Assembly (NCBI RefSeq): GCF_907164915.1
Contig: NC_061862.1
Coordinates: 143,521,913-143,585,912, forward strand
From: Impatiens glandulifera
Lineage: Eukaryota > Streptophyta > Magnoliopsida > Ericales > Balsaminaceae
Direction: 5' to 3'
DNA length: 64,000 nucleotides
In this document: piece by piece, positions 1-11,368 of the stretch
Numbering within the stretch: position 1 is the stretch's first letter
Layout of the letters: each line of letters begins with the position of its first letter
The notes under the pieces: generated by a model
Seen by the model: only the letters and a program-made list of their open reading frames with translations
Told to the model about the DNA's origin: nothing
The model's database searches: none
Program-made: the position numbers and the translations under genes

Positions 1-2
1 AA

Positions 3-1052
3 GTGCATGCTGAGAATTGCGGTTCCCATATGAATGGCATGACTCTTGCTAAGAAAGTTCTTCGGCTAGGCTACTTTTGGAAGAACTTGGAATATGATTG
101 CATTACGTTCGTCAAGAAGTGTCACTAGTGTTAAATTTATGCTAATCTAAAGTATACTCCCGCTTCTCTCTTACATAACATGACTTCTCCATGGCCATTT
201 TCTACATGGGGAATTGATATCATTGGGAAAATTCACCCCCACGCGACCAATGGCCATGAATTCATATTGGTCGTTATCGACTATTTTACCAAGTGGGTTG
301 AGGCTTCTTCATTCAAAATCCTCAAATCCTTCCACGTGGCAAAGTTCATTTGCAATAATATCATTAGTCGATACGGGGTTCCCCATTCGATGATTTCTGA
401 TAATGGGCGACACTTTCAAGGTAACGTGCTCGAACTTTTAAGAGAAATCAAAATCGAGCATCATAAGTCTTCACCATATCGACCGCAAACCAACGGGGCA
501 GTCGAGACTGCTAATAAGAACGTGATCTCAATCTTGAAGAAAACCACACAAACATATAGGGATTGGCATAAGAAGCTTCCCTACGCTCTGTGGGGTTACC
601 GAACCACCGCTCGAACTTCTACAAGCGAAACTCCTTATTTGTTGGTATATGGCATGGAGGCAGTTCAACCCATTGAGTTGGAGTTGCCTACTCTCAGGGT
701 TCTTTTGGAGAGCCACGTCATCGAGGAAGATTGATTGAAGTCCAGATAAGATCAACTATCACTCATGGAGCATCGGAGGCTAGATGCCATGTGCAAGACA
801 CAAGCTTATCAACAACGCATGGCAAGGGCGTTCAACAAGAAGGTCAAGCCTATGAATCTTGTTGTAGGAGACCTTGTTCTTAGAAAGACCCGAGAGCTGC
901 AGGATCCTAGAGGAAAATTCTAGCCGCCATGGGAGGGACCTTTCATCATCAAGCAAATCTTTTCAGGTGGAGCTGTTCGCCTCGCCACTCTCGATGGTGA
1001 TGAGTGTTCATCCCCCTTTAATCTTGACACGCTCAATAAATACTATGCTTGA
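3..1052 (+). pseudogene. Ty3/gypsy (Tat/Ogre lineage) integrase relic
   Basis: This is the C-terminal part of a retrotransposon polyprotein, entering from the left edge. Reading in one frame gives the HHCC zinc-binding region (H-x6-H, then C-x2-C with the linker broken), the integrase catalytic core and the C-terminal chromatin-binding/SH3-like region ending in a KYYA-type terminus at 1050-1052. In the open segment 180-734 the catalytic D, D, E are residues 13 (GIDIIG), 74 (SDNG) and 109 (GAVET). The frame is interrupted by stops at 126, 132, 732, 747 and 921, so it is dead. The core wording (FTKWVEA, SSPYRPQTNGAVE, YGMEA) is typical of the plant Tat/Ogre clade. No reverse transcriptase is in the window; it would lie to the left. 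Confidence 0.92.
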
Positions 1053-1830
1053 GATAAAGAAATCAACGACATGGGTTTGATTTGTTTCAAAAAAAATATC
1101 AAGGGGGTTTTCTCATTTCACGTGTTCCATGATTGTCAAAGATGTTCCAAATGAGGTGAATACCTAAGCCCATTTGCTTTCTACAAAGGGAATTTTCGGA
1201 AAATACATATCATGAGTTCAACATCTTTTTCTGCATTTGCATGCAAGCATGCATTTCATGACATTGTCTTTGAACCCCTAGTTTCTATACTAGGGGAATT
1301 TTTGTAAATGCATTTAAAAAAAAACTTTCAACGTGATTGTTAAGGTCAAGTTTCTAAAAAAACATTTGAGGACCTGTTAGCAAGCACGCTAAGAGAATTT
1401 CTTTCATTTTCCTTTCAATCCATTGCACTCAGCATTGAAGGAAGAACCGTTGAACTACCTTTGGATCTGATTCCCCATCCTTAGGGGATAGGTAGGCAAC
1501 CTATCAAATAGGTTCGGTCAAACAATCATTCAAAACATTTTTATCCTTAGTGTGAAGAAGACAGCGATCTCTGTTGTCATGAACCAACAAGGACATTATG
1601 AAATGAGTAAGTGTTAAGACCAATTCTTAACCGATGACTGTTTCCAAAAGCGATTTCGAAGTCTTTCTAAAAGACTCACGTAGGGAAGTCTTGTCTGTCA
1701 ACTGCCTTCAAAGATACCTTGCGATTGTTGAATAATCTTTGTTTTCAAACCCTTGGAACCCTAACCTAACCTGAAAGCTGAGTGGATTAGGAGAATTGTC
1801 TGGCTTCGCAAAAAGAGACATGCTCAAAAG
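1053..1830 (+). other. 3' untranslated region of the Tat-type element, non-repetitive part
   Basis: No coding signal is seen. The stretch follows the polyprotein stop directly and leads into the first tandem array, so I read it as retrotransposon 3' untranslated sequence. Confidence 0.5.
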
Positions 1831-1834
1831 AAAG

Positions 1835-2160
1835 AAATCAAGGAACAAAGTATTCATCAAAAGGTCGAGACCTTGAAATCATCGCTGAGCGATCTTGCTA
1901 GGCGTATTGATTCAGTCAGATATACCGATGATGCTAAAAAAAATCAATGAGCAAAGTATTCATCAGAAGGTTGAGACTTTGAAATCATCGTTGGGCAACC
2001 TTGTTAGGCGTATCGATTCGGTCAGATGTACCGATGATACTAAAAAAAAGAAATCAACGAGCAAAGTATTCATCAAAAGGTTGAGACTTTGAAATCACCG
2101 CTGAGCGATCTCGCTAGGCGTATCGATTCGGTCAGATATACCGATGATACTAAAAAAATG
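1835..2160 (+). repeat. Tandem array, unit 106-110 bp, three copies
   Basis: The words CAAAGTATTCATCA, TTGAAATCATCG and TAGGCGTATYGATTC recur at spacings of 106 and 110 bp (unit starts near 1846, 1952 and 2062). Each unit ends in a short A run after CCGATGAT. The array lies between the integrase stop and the 3' LTR of the Tat-type element. A short open frame at 1895-2092 is only a by-product of the repeat. Confidence 0.85.
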
Positions 2161-2469
2161 TTGTGAGGGAAGTAGATGAAGCTCTGAAACACTCGGCTCA
2201 AGGTGGTTCTAAAAAAATGAATACTAAAGCCCTACCCCGAGCCCAAAATTCGGTCACTTGGTGACCATTTCACAACAAATCGTTTGTGCAAAATGCGGGG
2301 TTTTATCAGTCATATCTTTCTGCGTTGGGAGGAAAAGAAAGAAGTCGAATTTCGTCTTGGCTGAGACAGTCCAGAACTTTCCGCAAGTCTTATTCGCTGA
2401 AAATGTTTCGGTCCAGAGCTAACCACGCGACATAGAGATCGAAGTCTTCTTTCACTGCTTGTGCATCAT

Positions 2470-2910
2470 TTTAATAAAAGGCCCTAGTCTTCACTAAGGG
2501 CATTTTTTTTAAAAAAAAAAACACACAAAAAAAACATGCATTTACATTTTCAAAGCCCTGTGCAAGCTGCTTCATTATATTTGCATCACAGAGGTAAAAT
2601 GCCCTAGTCTTCATTAAGGGCATTTTTTAAAGAAAAAAAAAACACACAAAAAAAACATGCATTCACATTTTCAAAGCCCTGTGCAAGCTGCTTCATTGTA
2701 TTTGCATCACAGAAGTAAAATGCCCTAGTCTTACTAGGGGCATTTTTTTTTTTAAAAAAAACATGCATTCACATTTTCAAAGCCCTATGCAAGATACTTC
2801 ATTGTATTTGCATCATAAAGGTAAAATGCCCTAGTCTTCACTAGGGGCATTTTTTTTTAAAAAAAAACAACAACATGCATTCATATCTTCAGCCCCGTGC
2901 TGATTGTGTC
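2470..2910 (+). repeat. Tandem array, unit about 105-121 bp, four copies
   Basis: Each unit starts GCCCTAGTCTT (2481, 2601, 2722, 2827), followed by AGGGGCATTTTT, a poly-T/poly-A tract, ACATGCATTCACATTTTC and AAGCCCTGTGCAAG. It is unrelated in sequence to the arrays on either side. Confidence 0.88.
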
Positions 2911-3174
2911 CTTATCTTTCATATCATGTGATCAGAATACTCTAGTCTTTGCTGGAGCCATTTTCAAAGTTCCATGTTAATACTAGTCTTCCATTTTATG
3001 TGTTTCTTTTGTAATCCTTGGTTTAGAACCTAGTCACCGCGATTTGGATGTTCTAATTCCTTTACTCGAGAAACTCCCACTTCGATTGTTCTTATGGTCA
3101 TGAGACGTTGCTCTCTTTGTCATTGTCTGTGAACTCCATCTTTTGGGTGTTTACGCATTGTTGTCCCTAGGACT

Positions 3175-4690
3175 CTATCATTAATTGGAGAAGACCCAAA
3201 CTCCGATCTGCTCTTGTAGTCGGAGGGGCGATTGATTTCTTCATAGTCATTCATTGGATAAAACCCCTGTTCCGATCTGCTCTCGCAGTCGGGGAGGCAA
3301 TTGTTTTCTTCATTGCCGTTCAATGGAGAAAACTTCTGCTCTGATCTACTCTCGCAGTCGGAGAGGCGATTGTTTTCTTCGCTATCATTAATTGGAGAAG
3401 ACCCAAACTTTGATCTGCTCTTGCAGTCGGAGGGGCGATTGACTTCTTCATAATCATTCATTAGAGAAAACCCCTGCTCCGATCTGCTCTTGCAGTCGGG
3501 GAGGTGATTGTTTTCTTCATTGCCGTTCACGGAAAAAACCCCTGCTCCGATCTGCTCCCGCAGTCGGGGAGGAAATTGTTTCTTCGCTATCATTAATTGG
3601 AGAAAACCAAAACTCCGATATGCTCTTGCGGTCGGAGGAGCGATTGACTTCTTCAAAGCCATTCATTGGAAAAAAACCCTGCTCCGATCTGCTCTCGCAG
3701 TCGGGGAAGCGATTATTTTCTTCATTATCGTTCAACGGAGAAAACCCCTGCTCCGATCTGCTCCCGCAGTCGGAGAGACGATTGTTTTCTTCGCTATCAT
3801 TAATGGAGAAGACCCAAACTCCGATCTGCTCTTGCAATTAGAGGGGCGATTGAATTCTTCATAGTCATTCATTGGAGAAAACCCCTGCTCTGATATGCTC
3901 TCGTAGTCGGGGAGGCGATTGTTTTCTTCATTGTCGTTCAACGTAGAAAACCCCTGCTCCGATCTGCTCTCGCATTCGGGGAGGCGATTGTTTTCTTCGC
4001 TATCATTAATTGGAGAAGACCCGAACTCCGATCTGCTCTTGCAATCGGAGGGGCGATTGACATCTTCATAGCCATTCATTGGAGAAAACCCTGCTCCAAT
4101 CTGCTCTCGCAGTCGGGGAGGCGATTGATTTCTTCATTGCCGTTCAACGGAGAAAACCCCTGCTCCGATCTGCTTTAGCAGTCGGGGAGACGATTGTTTT
4201 TCGCTGTCATTAATTGGAGAAACCCAAACTCCGATTTGCTCTTGCAGTCGGAGGGGCGATTGACTTCTTCATAGCCATTCATTGAAAAAACTCTTGCTCC
4301 GATCTGCTCTCGCAGTCGGGGAGGCGATTGTTTTCTTTATTGCCGTTCAACGGAGAAAACCCATACTCCGATCTACTCTCACAGTCGGGGAGGCGATTGT
4401 TTTCTTCGCTATCAATAATTGGAGAAGACCCAAACTCCGATCTGCTCTCGTAGTCGGGGAGGTGATTGTTGTCTTCATTGTCGTTCAATAGAGAAAACCC
4501 CTGCTCCGATCTGCTCTCGCAGTCGGGGAGGCGATTGTTTTCTTCGCTATCTTTAATTTGAGAAGACCCAAACTCCGAATTTCTCTTGCGGTCGGAGGGG
4601 CGATTGACTTTTTCATTGCCATTCATTGGAGAAAATCCATGCTCCGATCTGCTCTCGCAGTCGGGGAGGCGGTTGTTTTCTTCATTACAT
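3175..4690 (+). repeat. 69-bp tandem array with 207-bp higher-order period, about 22 units
   Basis: The core word CTCCGATCTGCTC followed by GCAGTCGG recurs at 3201, 3270, 3339, 3408 and 3477 (exactly 69 bp apart), then with occasional 1-bp slips to about 4690. Neighbouring units alternate between three variants ending near TTCATAGTCATTCATTGG, TTCATTGCCGTTCAA and TTCGCTATCATTAATTGG, giving a 3 x 69 = 207-bp order. Because 69 is divisible by three, both strands carry long frames built of 23-residue repeats: minus-strand frames at 3120-3662, 3517-3837, 3732-4079 and 4279-4626 repeat a motif close to NDSEENNRLPDC. Single-base slips break these frames. I treat them as products of the array unless transcripts show otherwise. 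Confidence 0.92.
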
Positions 4691-5215
4691 CAGACGTATA
4701 TCTTTACGCAGGTACAACTCATAAGACGTATATCTTTAGATGTAGTCTAAAGCAAGAAAAATCAGAAGGAGTCTGAATTACATCAGACGTGGTCTGAAGT
4801 AATGCATGAGAAAACGTCTTTTAAATACATCATACATGGTCTAAAGTAATGCGCGAGCATACGTCATCTAATTACATCAGACGTGGTCTGAAGTAATGCA
4901 CAAGCAAATGTCGTCTAATTACATCAGACATGGTCTGAAGTAATGCGCGAGTAGACGTCGTCTAATTACATCAGACATGGTCTGGAGTAATGTGCGAGCA
5001 TACATCGTCTAATTACATCAAACGTGGTCTAAAGTAATGCGTGAGTAGACATCGGGTCTGAAGTAATACACGAGCAGACGTCGTCTGACTTCATCAAACG
5101 TGTTGTCTGAAAAAGTGCGCGTTCAGACGTTGTCTGACTACATCAAACGTGTTGTCTGAAAAAGTGCGCGTTCAGACGCCTTACTTCAGTAGCCATCTGA
5201 AGAGGCGTCTGATGC
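4684..5215 (+). repeat. 47-bp tandem array, about ten units
   Basis: Units start ATTACATCAGACGTGG and continue with TCTGAAGTAATGCGCGAG and a CGTCGTCTA tail. Starts near 4778, 4824, 4872, 4919, 4966 and 5013 give a 47-bp period; the last units (5085-5215) drift into a longer CAGACGTTGTCTGA variant. The recurring CAGACG/CGTCTG words make each unit partly palindromic. Confidence 0.85.
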
Positions 5216-5219
5216 CTTG

Positions 5220-6042
5220 CTTTAGCAGTCGTCTGAAGAAACATTCAACTATCTATTCAGCTCATCAGCAGTGTTCTTTATCAGCAATTTAACAAGTCAA
5301 CTCAAACAACAAATGAACAGCTGCCACGTACGCCATTATTCAAATTGCTTGCGCTGTACTATCTAGTACAACACGATCTCAGAGAATATTCTGCGCACTA
5401 TCAATCCGATACAACCATGATCAAACGCATATACTCTGTTGTACTATCTCGTACTATTGGCGTTCGTCTAACGGTTAGCTGACACATGTCCAAAAGGAAG
5501 ATTCGACCGTTGGTGCGATTTCAAGTATAAATAGTTATTCAAGGACAACGTCGAATCTCTCGGTTGTTTACTTTCGCATACTCGGTCATTCTCGCACTTG
5601 CGTAGACATTCTCAAATTATCTGAAGCTCAAGCGCGAATTACCTACTTTCCTTGTGATCATTCTGTAATCAATATACTATCCTTTCTGTGTGAAATCTCG
5701 TTATTGTAAGTTGAACAGAGGTTGTTTTGTTCAACAAAGAGTTAGTTAGGAGTTCAGAAACAGACAGTTGTTAAGTCTTGTGTATCTTACCGGATTTGTG
5801 TAGTGTTCTATACCAATCAAAGTCTTCTAGTGAAAAGCCTTATGGAAACAAAAGAAGGGGTGACGTATGAGTTTTATCTTCGAACATCCATAAAACTCCG
5901 TGTGTTATTTCCTTTTTGTCTCTTGCATTTTCTCTTCCTGACGCTTCAAATCTAGCAAGCAGTTCTGCACTTGAATCCGTTCAAAAGTTTGCGATGATTT
6001 GTGAAGAATATAAACAGATTTTAATCCCTCACAGGATTAACA
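5220..6042 (+). repeat. Probable 3' LTR of the Tat-type element
   Basis: After the arrays comes a non-repetitive stretch with a clear TATAAATA promoter box at 5526-5533, about 500 bp before a terminus-like palindrome TTAATCCCTCACAGGATTAA (6022-6041) followed by CA. This layout (U3, TATA, R, U5) fits an LTR of the element whose integrase lies at 3-1052. The 5' LTR is outside the window, so neither boundary nor identity can be checked here. Confidence 0.5.
5526..5533 (+). promoter_or_regulatory. TATA box of the Tat-type LTR
   Basis: TATAAATA in a locally GC-richer LTR context; by position it would drive transcription of the retroelement, or of flanking DNA to the right. Confidence 0.5.
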
Positions 6043-6167
6043 TTGAATCGAAAGTTGAAAGTTGTTAGCTATAGTCAGAACCCACTCTCTATAGTCGACA
6101 CCAATCCTAATAGAAACTATAGTGATAATAATAATAAATGTGTATTTTCATTATTTAAGAGTCTATT

Positions 6168-7080
6168 TGTTACGCCCTACTTTCCTACTTTCATGCACCT
6201 AAATCAACGTGATTTCAAACATAAATGCGGAAGTTCTAGGGTGCCTATTTGACACGATCATTGAAAAGGTTGATATAAAAATCGATCCTACGGTCTCGGT
6301 CCCTCCTCCCACACACATCTCTGGCACCACGCTTCCGCTCCAACTCTTCCTTCACCTGTCATAAAATCTGTGCGTATGGGTTCCTACACCACACAAGCAT
6401 AGTGAGTTTAGAGACCCAACAAGCATTTATAAGAAGACATTTTACTACATTGAATCCATGAGATTTTAAGAGAATATCATCATGTACAGTTACATTTGAG
6501 CCGTATTTGACCATACACCATTCAAAGTTGATTTTGAAGGTTAGGAGTCTGTTTAAGCCGTATTTGGTTAGGCACAATTAGGAGTCCATCCCTAAAAGCC
6601 CTTGACCTGTTTTGGACCATCATTTAGTTTGGGCCGCTGTGACTAGAGATCACGCTAGAAACACTGGTCCCATAAATAATCAGCCAATACATTTGGAATC
6701 AGACTACCGGAGCTCATGCCGGTAGCCATCCTCCTATATTCATCTGTCAATTCCTTTCCTCTGAATCCATATCCCTTCATAAAATCATCATTCTTTAGAA
6801 ATCATGGACATGCAATGAAAACATACTTTGGAAACCTTTTTGCATCATTTATATAAAATAAATGATAAATAGCACTGTGTGGGTTTTATAAAGCGTTTAG
6901 AAAAGTACTTGCCTAATAATTCCTTGTTTACGGAATCATCGGTCGGACCACTCGGTCATGGGTTCTATCATCCACGGTCATAGATCCCTGTCAAGACCGC
7001 AAATTCCTTGGTCAAGAAAAGTTGATATTAGGACTTGACACCATTGGTTTGTCCAAGTCTCTTGGAATTATTTATAGTAA
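6168..7080 (+). other. Gene-free stretch, possible chromovirus LTR remnant
   Basis: No gene is visible. The segment opens with TGTTACGCCCTACTTTCC, which resembles the start of many plant Ty3/gypsy LTRs, and contains GC-rich words (CCGGAGCTCATGCCGGTAG) unlike the flanking AT-rich DNA. No partner copy is in the window, so the call is tentative. Confidence 0.3.
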
Positions 7081-7839
7081 ATGAGACTCTTCAAGCCTCT
7101 TATTTAAATGTCTAATTTTGTTTAACTATATATAAGTTGTAATTAAGGATGATAATTTGAAACCGCCCCACTGAAACCGAGCCGAACTGAATCGATTGGT
7201 ATGGTTTTCCCCGCTTTTACTAAGGATCGGAGAGGATCGGGGAAAACCCGAAATATGTTGATCGGGGTTCGGGGAGGGGATGGTACTTACATGCACCGAA
7301 CCGATCCCCAAAACGATAAAATATAATTATATTTATTTAATGAAAGATCATTATTTAATGCAATCATTACTTTTCTCTTTTTCATTGAAAACTCTTTATC
7401 TTCCTTACCTTTACACTTCATCTCTATATTATTTCTTACTTTTTACATCTTCATTTTCCTCATTACATTTTATCTCTCTATATGATTTATTATGATTTTA
7501 GTTATATCTTCTTTCTTTTACATACATTATTCTCCTTTGAATCTTGAGAATGTTTTCAAGTTGAAGGTTAGTTGAACTTTTTGCTAATTTTATTTTGTAT
7601 ATTATTTTACTGTTTTCTTACTAATTAATATAAATAATATGACATTACATCTTTTCTCTTCAGGTAGGGTTTCTACTATCTTCATATTCTTTTTTCAAAA
7701 TCTTTATTACATCTTCTCTCGACTTGACGACGGTATTTTTAATTTCAGGTCAGTTTAGTTATTTTATTTCCTTTATAAATAATTAGTTTAGATCCCTATT
7801 ATTTTGTATAATATTTGAGTTCGATAATTTTCTTTTGCT

Positions 7840-8310
7840 ATTATATTCATGTATAGTATTTTATTGTTCTTTAAATAAAAAATTGTGTTACAAATTATTT
7901 TTCAAATAAAATAAAAGAGTATGTTAGTAATCTAATGTTTTTAAAAGAATGTGAAATTATTTTATTTAGTATAGTTTGAGAAGTATGATACTTAATTAGT
8001 TCATTTACACTTTTATTGTTCTTCAAATAAAAAATGGTATTACATGTTATTTTTATTTTTTTTTAAAGTTAGTAATTTAATGTTTTTTAAATAAGCTAAA
8101 ATGATTTTATTTAGTATAGTTTGAGAAATATGAGTTTATTTACACTTTTATTGTTCTTCAAATAAAAAATGATATTACATGTTATTTTTAAATTAAAACA
8201 AAAGAGAAAGTTAGTAATTTAATGTTTTTTTTAAAATAAGGTGAAATGATTTTATTTAGTTTAGTTTGAGAAGTATGATAGTTCATTTACACTTTAGTAT
8301 AATTTAATAT
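7840..8310 (+). repeat. Tandem repeat in the 5' part of the hAT element, about 115-bp unit, three copies
   Basis: Words TTATTGTTCTTCAAATAAAAAATG, TTACATGTTATTTTTA (or similar) and TTTATTTAGTATAGTTTGAGAAG recur at roughly 7860-7990, 8010-8130 and 8150-8280. It lies in AT-rich sequence before the transposase, probably an intron or leader of the element. Confidence 0.7.
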
Positions 8311-8432
8311 GTGTTAGTTTTATAAATGATAATTATTAGAGCTCTAATTCAACAAATTATATAGAGCTCGATAATTCAAATACAATACCTGAAACAATTC
8401 CCAAAAGTACGATAGGTATTCCAATTGTTTAG

Positions 8433-10459
8433 AAAAGAGAAGAAGTGTTGTTTGGAATCATTTTAAGATTGTGACATTAATGGAGTTAAAAAGGCAAAAT
8501 GTCAATATTGTTGTAAGTTGTTGGGAGGTGAATCAATAATGGAACTCGTCACCTACATGACCACTTTAATCGTTGTCTACAAGGACCCAAACATTTGGGT
8601 TTAAGACAACAAGTTTTGACAAATACTTTGTCAAAATATGGTAAACAATGTATTGGAAACTACACATTTGATTAGGAAGGTGCTAAAAGAGAATTAGCAA
8701 ACATGATTATCATGCATGAATACCCTCTTTCCATGGTAGATCATTTTGAATTTAGAAAATTATCGGGTCTTTTGCAACCACTGTTTAAGGTTCCAACGTT
8801 AAATAAATTAAGAAGTGACATATTGAAAATTTGTGGATATGAAAAGACCAAAACAATGTTTATGATTGATAACAATGCTAGTAGAGTTGCCATAACATCT
8901 GATATGTGGACAACTAACAAAAAAAAAAAAGGATACGTGGTGTTACAACACACTTCATTGGCCATACTTGGACATTACAAAATCGAATATTGAGGTAATA
9001 TTTTAGTTTTTATTTATAATTATTATTATTTATTTGAGCGGTTCTAATTCATCTCATTTAAGTCTACTTTATTTTATTTGTAGGTTCATTTATTTGGCAT
9101 GTCCATATACTAAAGATTTTTTTTTCTCAATTTTGTTAACTTGTCTGATGGATTGGAATATTGACACAAATTTATCCACTATAACTTTGGATAATTGTTC
9201 AACAAATGACGCTTTAATGAAAGACATAATAGAGAAGTTACAGAGAAACAAGTTAACATTTTCAGGTACACTCCTTCATATGTGTTGTTGTCCTCACATA
9301 TTAAACTTAATTGTGCAAGATGGACTGGATATAATTAAAGATAGAATTAAAAAGGCACGTTAATGTATCTTATTGGACTGCAACTCCGAAAAGAGAAGAA
9401 AAATTTAAGGAAATTGCTAAACAATGTCGTATAGATTATGTTAAAAAGTTGGTTCTTGATTGTCCTACTAGATGGAATTCAACATTTTTAATGCTTGAGA
9501 AACATTAGATTACAATGATGTGTTTTTTAGAGCTTAGCAAAGAGAATTGCAATATAAAAGTATACCAACTAGTGAAGAATGGGAATTTGCCGATAAAATT
9601 GGTAAGAACTTGAAGTCATTTTATAACGTGACTCATTTATTCTCTAGAACAAAATATCCAACAGCTAACATGTTTTTTTTCAAAAATATGTGATATATAT
9701 ATATGAAATTGTCTTAAAGGGTCAATTCTTCTAATTGAATTATTAGTCAAATGGTTGCTAATATGAATGTGAAATTTAAAAAGTATTGGGATTATATACA
9801 TGGCTTAATGGGATTGGCAATTGTTTTAGACACAAGATATAAACTGGATTTGTTAGAGTTCTACATTCCCAAGATATATGAAGATTCTTTTGTATCAAAG
9901 ATTGAAGAAGTTAGTCAATTATGTTATAACTGGTTAGAATGATTTTGATAAACGATATGGTGAGGGTAGTTCTTATTTGAATTCAGCAAATTTTGACAAT
10001 GACAACACTTTAAGTGATCTCCAAAAGTTTATGAAAAGGAAGAGATCAGAGATTGTACATGTGAAGAGTGAATTGGATGTTTATTTGGAAGAATATACCA
10101 TAGATTGTGGTGAAGATTTTGATATATTGATATGGTGGAAGATGAATGCTTGCAAGTATCCACTTCTTCAAATTATTGCTAAAGATATTTTAGCAATTTC
10201 AGTATCCACTATAGCGTCTGAATATGTTTTTAGTGCTTCTGGAAGGGTGTTAAGTTCTCATATGAGTAGATTAACTCCAAATATACTTGAAGCTCTAATG
10301 TGTACTCGCAATTGGTTATGCGAGTTTGAAAATATAGGTAATTTGAATATTTTATTGATTTGTTTTTAAACTCATTATCCTATTAATAATTTTAATATAT
10401 TATTCTTTATTTTTATTAGATGTTGATGATGAAGAAAGAAGTTATGAATTTTTATGATG
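8433..10459 (+). pseudogene. hAT transposase (BED zinc finger, RNase H-like core, dimerisation domain), broken
   Basis: In order: a BED-finger half with C-x2-C (CQYC, near 8497) whose His half is in another frame; segment 8703-8993 (YPLSMVDHFEF, SRVAITSDMW); segment 9137-9363 (TLDNCSTND, HILNLIVQDGLD); a frame-shifted continuation 9353-9509 ending with the PTRWNST motif; segment 9541-9690; segment 9751-9942 (MGLAIVLDTRYKLDLLEFY); and the C-terminal dimerisation segment 9977-10369 (WWKMNACKYPLLQIIAKDILAI in part, then SRLTPNILEALMCTRNWL). Stops and frame changes at about 8550, 8670, 9360, 9509 and 9942 mean no active enzyme. Some interruptions near 8990-9060 may be a real intron. Confidence 0.88.
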
Positions 10460-10891
10460 TTATTAATCAAGAAAATTGTTTTGTCTTGTTATTTATTAAT
10501 ATTCTTTTTTATGAATGTAGAATTTAATGTTATTAGTGCCAATTGAACATGGTACTAGCCTACTAGGTCGTTTTTTAAAGTAGTAAAATATTGAGAAGAT
10601 GAAAATGAGAAGAAGAAGAAGGTTAGATTTCTTTATTGAATATGTATAATTAATTATATAATAATACTTCATTTTATTAATACAGAATGTGATCTTAATC
10701 ATTGAAGATGAAGAACGGAGATATAGTACATTAGAGTTTATGTTATATTTTGAAACATTATTATTATTTGGGGTGTGGATGGTTTAAATTTAAAAAACCA
10801 AGTTGGGAATTGAGGCATGGTGGGTAAATTCGGGGCGGGGATGGTATTGTCATTCCCCGAACCAAACTGAACCTCCTCATTTCCATCCCTA

Positions 10892-11368
10892 GTTGTAATC
10901 GTGTTCTTATTTCAATAAATTCAATAGTAAAAATTCATTCAAGTTTGTTTACCTTTGTAAAGTTTTTATTCACTTTTCTAATTAGTTTCTTCACGGTTCG
11001 ATCATTTAAATTCTGATTGTGACTTCGTTACACCATGTATTCTCATTTTTTAATGGCAATATATTCATATCATTCAAGACTATTAGAAATCATTAGACAT
11101 TTAAGGAATCAAACCTACACAACAAAGATCCTAAAATTTTCCTAAAACTACTTTTTCGATACAATTCATATATTTAGATTAGTCTATAAGACTTATATAT
11201 AGTACAGAATTGAGTCGTAGTACAAAAGTAGACAATGAACAATCAAACAAATTAAACGTTGTTTTCATTAATTACCACATTTTCTTCCATTACATGAAGA
11301 AATCAATTGGCTTAAGGACTTACTCAAATTCTTTTAAAGGCCCAAAAACGAAACTCTCCTATGCCTTG
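10892..11368. other. Gene-free AT-rich stretch
   Basis: Nothing recognisable as a gene. It begins with the right hAT target duplication and ends at the CTTG that borders the next retrotransposon. The sequence just before that insertion (GGCCCAAAAACG) reads on after it at 14744, so both pieces belong to one older sequence, perhaps the LTR relic ending at 15228. Confidence 0.4.

Larger units (their letters stand above)
7144..10891 (+). mobile_element. Ac-like hAT DNA transposon, full length, inactive
   Basis: The ends are terminal inverted repeats: TAAGGATGATAAT at 7144 on the left, and TAGGGATGGAAAT when the right end at 10891 is read on the other strand. The insertion is flanked by a perfect 8-bp target duplication GTTGTAAT (7136-7143 and 10892-10899), the hAT hallmark. 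Subterminal GGGGA/CCCCG-rich blocks (7190-7310 and 10825-10870) are in inverted arrangement, as in Ac-type elements. Length is 3748 bp. The interior holds a broken transposase with the hAT C-terminal dimerisation region. Confidence 0.93.

Noticed and set aside
528..755. Minus-strand open frame over the integrase relic
   Set aside because: Antisense shadow of the retrotransposon integrase; no family resemblance.
3175..4690. CRISPR-like repeat array
   Set aside because: Units are contiguous diverged copies with no unique spacers, in a plant nuclear retrotransposon.
3120..4776. Several 70-180-codon frames on both strands as host genes
   Set aside because: They are the 69-bp array read in frame; broken by single-base slips, no introns, no unique sequence. 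Kept only as an antisense-gene hypothesis.
6043..6577. Two short open frames
   Set aside because: No codon pattern, no homology recognised; probably LTR-derived sequence.
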